This document shows, piece after piece, positions 6,721 to 8,310 of a stretch of DNA of 8,310 nucleotides; the first letter of the stretch is position 1, and the number at the start of each line of letters is the position of its first letter. Location of the stretch: NCBI GenBank assembly GCA_002432095.1, contig DJFQ01000194.1, positions 1,433 to 9,742 on the forward strand, written 5' to 3'. Source of the DNA: Marinagarivorans sp. UBA5868 (GTDB taxonomy: Bacteria; Pseudomonadota; Gammaproteobacteria; Pseudomonadales; Cellvibrionaceae). The notes under the pieces were generated by a model. The model saw only the letters and a list, made by a program, of their open reading frames with translations, was not told the DNA's origin and did no database searches. The position numbers and the translations under genes were made by a program.

Positions 6721-6754
6721 GGCTCTCGTAGCACGCAATGCGCGCCCCTGAGCC
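6721..6754 (+). repeat. Intergenic hairpin between rnm and yciO
   Basis: Outer arms GGCTC (6721-6725) and GAGCC (6750-6754) enclose a second stem GCACGC-AAT-GCGCGC (6731-6745) with one A/C mismatch. The two stems are joined by a 5-by-4 internal loop. The structure begins just after the rnm stop and is not followed by a U tract, so it is not an ordinary terminator; it could protect the rnm mRNA end or uncouple yciO translation. Confidence 0.45.
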
Positions 6755-6775
6755 AAAATCAATTAAGGATTTTGT

Positions 6776-7396
6776 GTGGCCCAATTTTTTTCCATACATC
6801 CCGATAATCCGCAGGCGCGGTTGATTGACCAAGCGGTGGAAATCCTCCGTCGCGGTGGTTTGATTGTGTATCCCACCGATTCTGCTTATGCGCTGGGTTG
6901 TCATATTGGCGACAAAATGGCTCTAGACCGAATACGTGCGCTGCGACAGCTGGATAAGCACCACAATTTCACTTTGATGTGTCGTGATTTGTCTGAGCTT
7001 GCCACCTATGCCCGGGTGACTAACGCGGATTTCCGCCTGCTCAAATCGCACACCCCTGGCCCTTATACATTTATCTTGAACGCCACTTCTGAGGTGCCGC
7101 GCCGCCTGATGCACCCCAAACGTCGGACTATTGGTATGCGTGTGCCGAACAATGCCATCGCCCTGGCATTAATGGAGCGCCTCGGCGAGCCGCTCATGAG
7201 CAGCTCGTTAATTCTGCCCGGCGACTCCCTACCCCTGACAGATCCCTACGATATCCGCGACTTGCTGGAGCACCAAGTTGAGCTGGTCATCGACGGCGGA
7301 TTTTGCGGCCTTGAACCCACCACCGTGGTGGATTTAACGGAAGAGGTTCCCAAAGTGACACGCGTCGGTTGTGGAGCTGTCGACGAATTTCAATAG
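6776..7396 (+). CDS. yciO: YciO, Sua5/YrdC/YciO-family protein
   Basis: A 206-residue protein the same length as E. coli YciO and closely similar to it from end to end: FFSIHPDNPQARLIDQAVEI at the start, IVYPTDSAYALGC for the nucleotide-binding loop, HNFTLMCRDLSELATYA, the PGPYTFIL and KRRTIGMRVPNN motifs (Lys-Arg rich dsRNA/nucleotide site), SSSLILPG and PTTVVDLTEEVP. The fold is shared with TsaC/Sua5, which make threonylcarbamoyl-AMP for t6A37 of tRNA; YciO is the paralogous branch, whose role in t6A synthesis is not established, so this gene should not be taken as the essential t6A enzyme. It starts with GTG behind AAGGA (6765-6769), six bases away. An AT-rich inverted repeat AAAATC/GATTTT (6755-6773) encloses that site. 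It follows rnm by 59 bases, as in related bacteria. Confidence 0.95.
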   Translation: MAQFFSIHPDNPQARLIDQAVEILRRGGLIVYPTDSAYALGCHIGDKMALDRIRALRQLDKHHNFTLMCRDLSELATYARVTNADFRLLKSHTPGPYTFILNATSEVPRRLMHPKRRTIGMRVPNNAIALALMERLGEPLMSSSLILPGDSLPLTDPYDIRDLLEHQVELVIDGGFCGLEPTTVVDLTEEVPKVTRVGCGAVDEFQ

Positions 7397-7417
7397 CCGC
7401 AACAAAACGCAAGCCGC

Positions 7418-7423
7418 TATAAT
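7418..7423 (+). promoter_or_regulatory. Consensus -10 box upstream of scpA
   Basis: A perfect TATAAT lies 22 bases after the yciO stop. No recognisable -35 box is found 16-18 bases upstream (the sequence there is near AGCCGC), so this would need help or is chance. A start near 7430 would give a leader of about 100 bases before scpA, beginning with a six-pair stem GCGGTC-TTTTT-GGCCGC (7426-7442, one G-U pair). Confidence 0.35.
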
Positions 7424-7498
7424 GCGCGGTCTTTTTGGCCGCCCATCTCTTTGCCGTGCGCAAGATTTCTAACCGTGCAAGAGACAGGGGGGCGCCTT

Positions 7499-7525
7499 AT
7501 GCCAAGCTCTGCCGAGGAGATTTGA
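7499..7525 (+). CDS. Possible eight-codon leader ORF before scpA
   Basis: ATG at 7499 opens the short frame MPSSAEEI, ending with TGA at 7523-7525. AGGGGGG (7486-7492) lies six bases before the ATG, a good ribosome binding site. The GAGGAG of its last Glu codons is also the Shine-Dalgarno sequence of scpA, whose TTG start follows the stop by three bases. Ribosomes finishing this peptide could re-initiate on scpA. The frame is too short for coding statistics, and it may be chance. Confidence 0.3.
   Translation: MPSSAEEI
7514..7520 (+). promoter_or_regulatory. Ribosome binding site that fixes the scpA TTG start
   Basis: GAGGAGA lies eight bases before TTG 7529. An in-frame stop at 7523-7525 rules out any earlier start, and the next in-frame ATG (7616) has no comparable site. 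Confidence 0.7.
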
Positions 7526-7528
7526 AGT

Positions 7529-8310
7529 TTGTCTGGTGTTGATGACCCCAATACTGTCGCCGCAACGCCAGAGGAGAACCCTGCCGCGGAAGCCGCCGCG
7601 CCCAGCCAGTCGGAAATGCCTTTTGCCATTGTTTACGGCAAAGCCTTCACCGAAATTCCCAAGGATCTTTATATCCCACCGGATGCCCTCGAGGTCATCC
7701 TGGAAGCGTTCGAAGGGCCACTGGACCTGCTGTTGTATCTGATCCGCCGCCAAAATATCGACATTTTGGAAATCGACGTATCGGAAATCACCATTCAGTA
7801 TGTTGCCTATGTGGAAGTGATGGACGCCATGCAGTTTGAGCTGGCGGCGGAATATCTGGTGATGGCCGCCATGTTGGCCGAGATCAAGTCGCGGATGTTG
7901 TTACCCCGCAGCAGTACGGCAGAGGATGAGGAGGAGGACGATCCGCGCGCGGCGTTGATTCGGCGCCTCCAGGAGTACGAACGCTTTAAGCAGGCGGCAG
8001 AAGACGTGGACTCACTGCCGCGGCAGAATCGCGATTTTCACGTCGCGCGGGCCCAGGCACCGGACCGCAATCTCACTCGCCCGGATCCGGATGTTGACCT
8101 GCGGGAGCTGATGTTGGCTTTGGCGGAAGTATTGCGCCGCGCCGACATGTTTATCAGCCACCACGTGGAAAAGGAGCGCTTATCCACTCGTGAACGGATG
8201 GGTCAGGTGCTCGACCGCTTGCGCGGCCGCCAATTTGTGCCGTTTGTTAGCCTCTTTACCGTAACCGAAGGTCGGTTGGGCGTGGTGGTGACGTTTCTGG
8301 CCGTTCTGGA
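7529..8310 (+). CDS. scpA: Segregation and condensation protein A (3' end cut by window edge)
   Basis: The kleisin subunit that bridges SMC (or acts with it and ScpB) in the bacterial condensin complex on the nucleoid. 260 residues are visible and the frame is open to the right edge; since the family is usually 250-290 residues, little is missing. After a variable, Ala/Pro/Glu-rich N-terminal segment of about 45 residues comes the N-terminal SMC-binding helix region with the hallmark FEGPLDLLLYLIRRQNIDI (61-79), then AAEYLVMAAMLAEIKSRMLLP (106-126), an acidic patch EDEEEDDPR (132-140), a charged linker, and the C-terminal winged-helix part beginning around VEKERLSTRERM. The start is TTG behind GAGGAGA; ATG 7616 would remove 29 poorly conserved residues and cannot be wholly excluded. 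scpB would be expected next, outside the window. Confidence 0.94.
   Translation, partial: MSGVDDPNTVAATPEENPAAEAAAPSQSEMPFAIVYGKAFTEIPKDLYIPPDALEVILEAFEGPLDLLLYLIRRQNIDILEIDVSEITIQYVAYVEVMDAMQFELAAEYLVMAAMLAEIKSRMLLPRSSTAEDEEEDDPRAALIRRLQEYERFKQAAEDVDSLPRQNRDFHVARAQAPDRNLTRPDPDVDLRELMLALAEVLRRADMFISHHVEKERLSTRERMGQVLDRLRGRQFVPFVSLFTVTEGRLGVVVTFLAVL

Noticed and set aside
6299..6734. Minus-strand frames opposite the rnm gene
   Set aside because: They oppose the intact metal-binding motifs of the PHP protein and show no family resemblance.
1..8310. Mobile element, CRISPR, prophage, toxin-antitoxin or defence system
   Set aside because: No transposase, integrase, repeat array, att-like duplication, tRNA end or defence gene is visible, and gene order is that of conserved chromosome.

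Overview
This window reads as conserved chromosomal backbone of a gammaproteobacterium, probably a marine Cellvibrionales/Alteromonadales-type organism. That is an inference from gene content and order (a YciI - rnm/yciV - yciO - scpA neighbourhood, a YgiM-like SH3 membrane protein, a single-cyclophilin periplasmic PPIase) and from the close match of several proteins to families I know from such bacteria. Eleven protein-coding genes fill nearly all of it. I see no tRNA, rRNA, insertion sequence, CRISPR array, prophage or toxin-antitoxin module, and no stretch over 300 bases without a gene.

Layout. Left edge (+ strand): the C-terminal three quarters of an MFS efflux-type transporter, cut by the window start. 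Its 3' end overlaps by 12 bases the 3' end of a convergent gene on the minus strand. From about 5770 back to 919, seven genes lie on the minus strand in this transcription order: VC0807-family membrane protein, YciI-like protein, SH3/coiled-coil membrane protein, periplasmic cyclophilin, pdxJ, then after a 210-base gap a two-CBS-domain protein, and after 95 bases a TrmH/SpoU RNA 2'-O-methyltransferase. The block from YciI to pdxJ is tightly spaced (42, 25 and 15 bases) and is probably one operon; CBS probably has its own promoter.

Right side (+ strand): a 120-base divergent promoter region (5769-5888) separates the minus block from rnm (PHP-domain RNase AM/nucleotide phosphatase), yciO (Sua5/YrdC/YciO family) and scpA (kleisin of the SMC-ScpAB condensin, running off the right edge). 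All three start with non-ATG codons (TTG, GTG, TTG), each behind a good Shine-Dalgarno sequence.

Functionally the window mixes housekeeping tasks: RNA modification and processing (TrmH-like, rnm), vitamin B6 synthesis (pdxJ), envelope protein folding (cyclophilin), chromosome organisation (scpA) and several conserved proteins of unknown role. I found no convincing novel system. The best leads are small regulatory structures: a tiny upstream ORF overlapping the scpA ribosome binding site, hairpins at the yciI and yciO ribosome binding sites, a PdxJ with altered N-terminal substrate residues, and a VC0807-family protein next to yciI.
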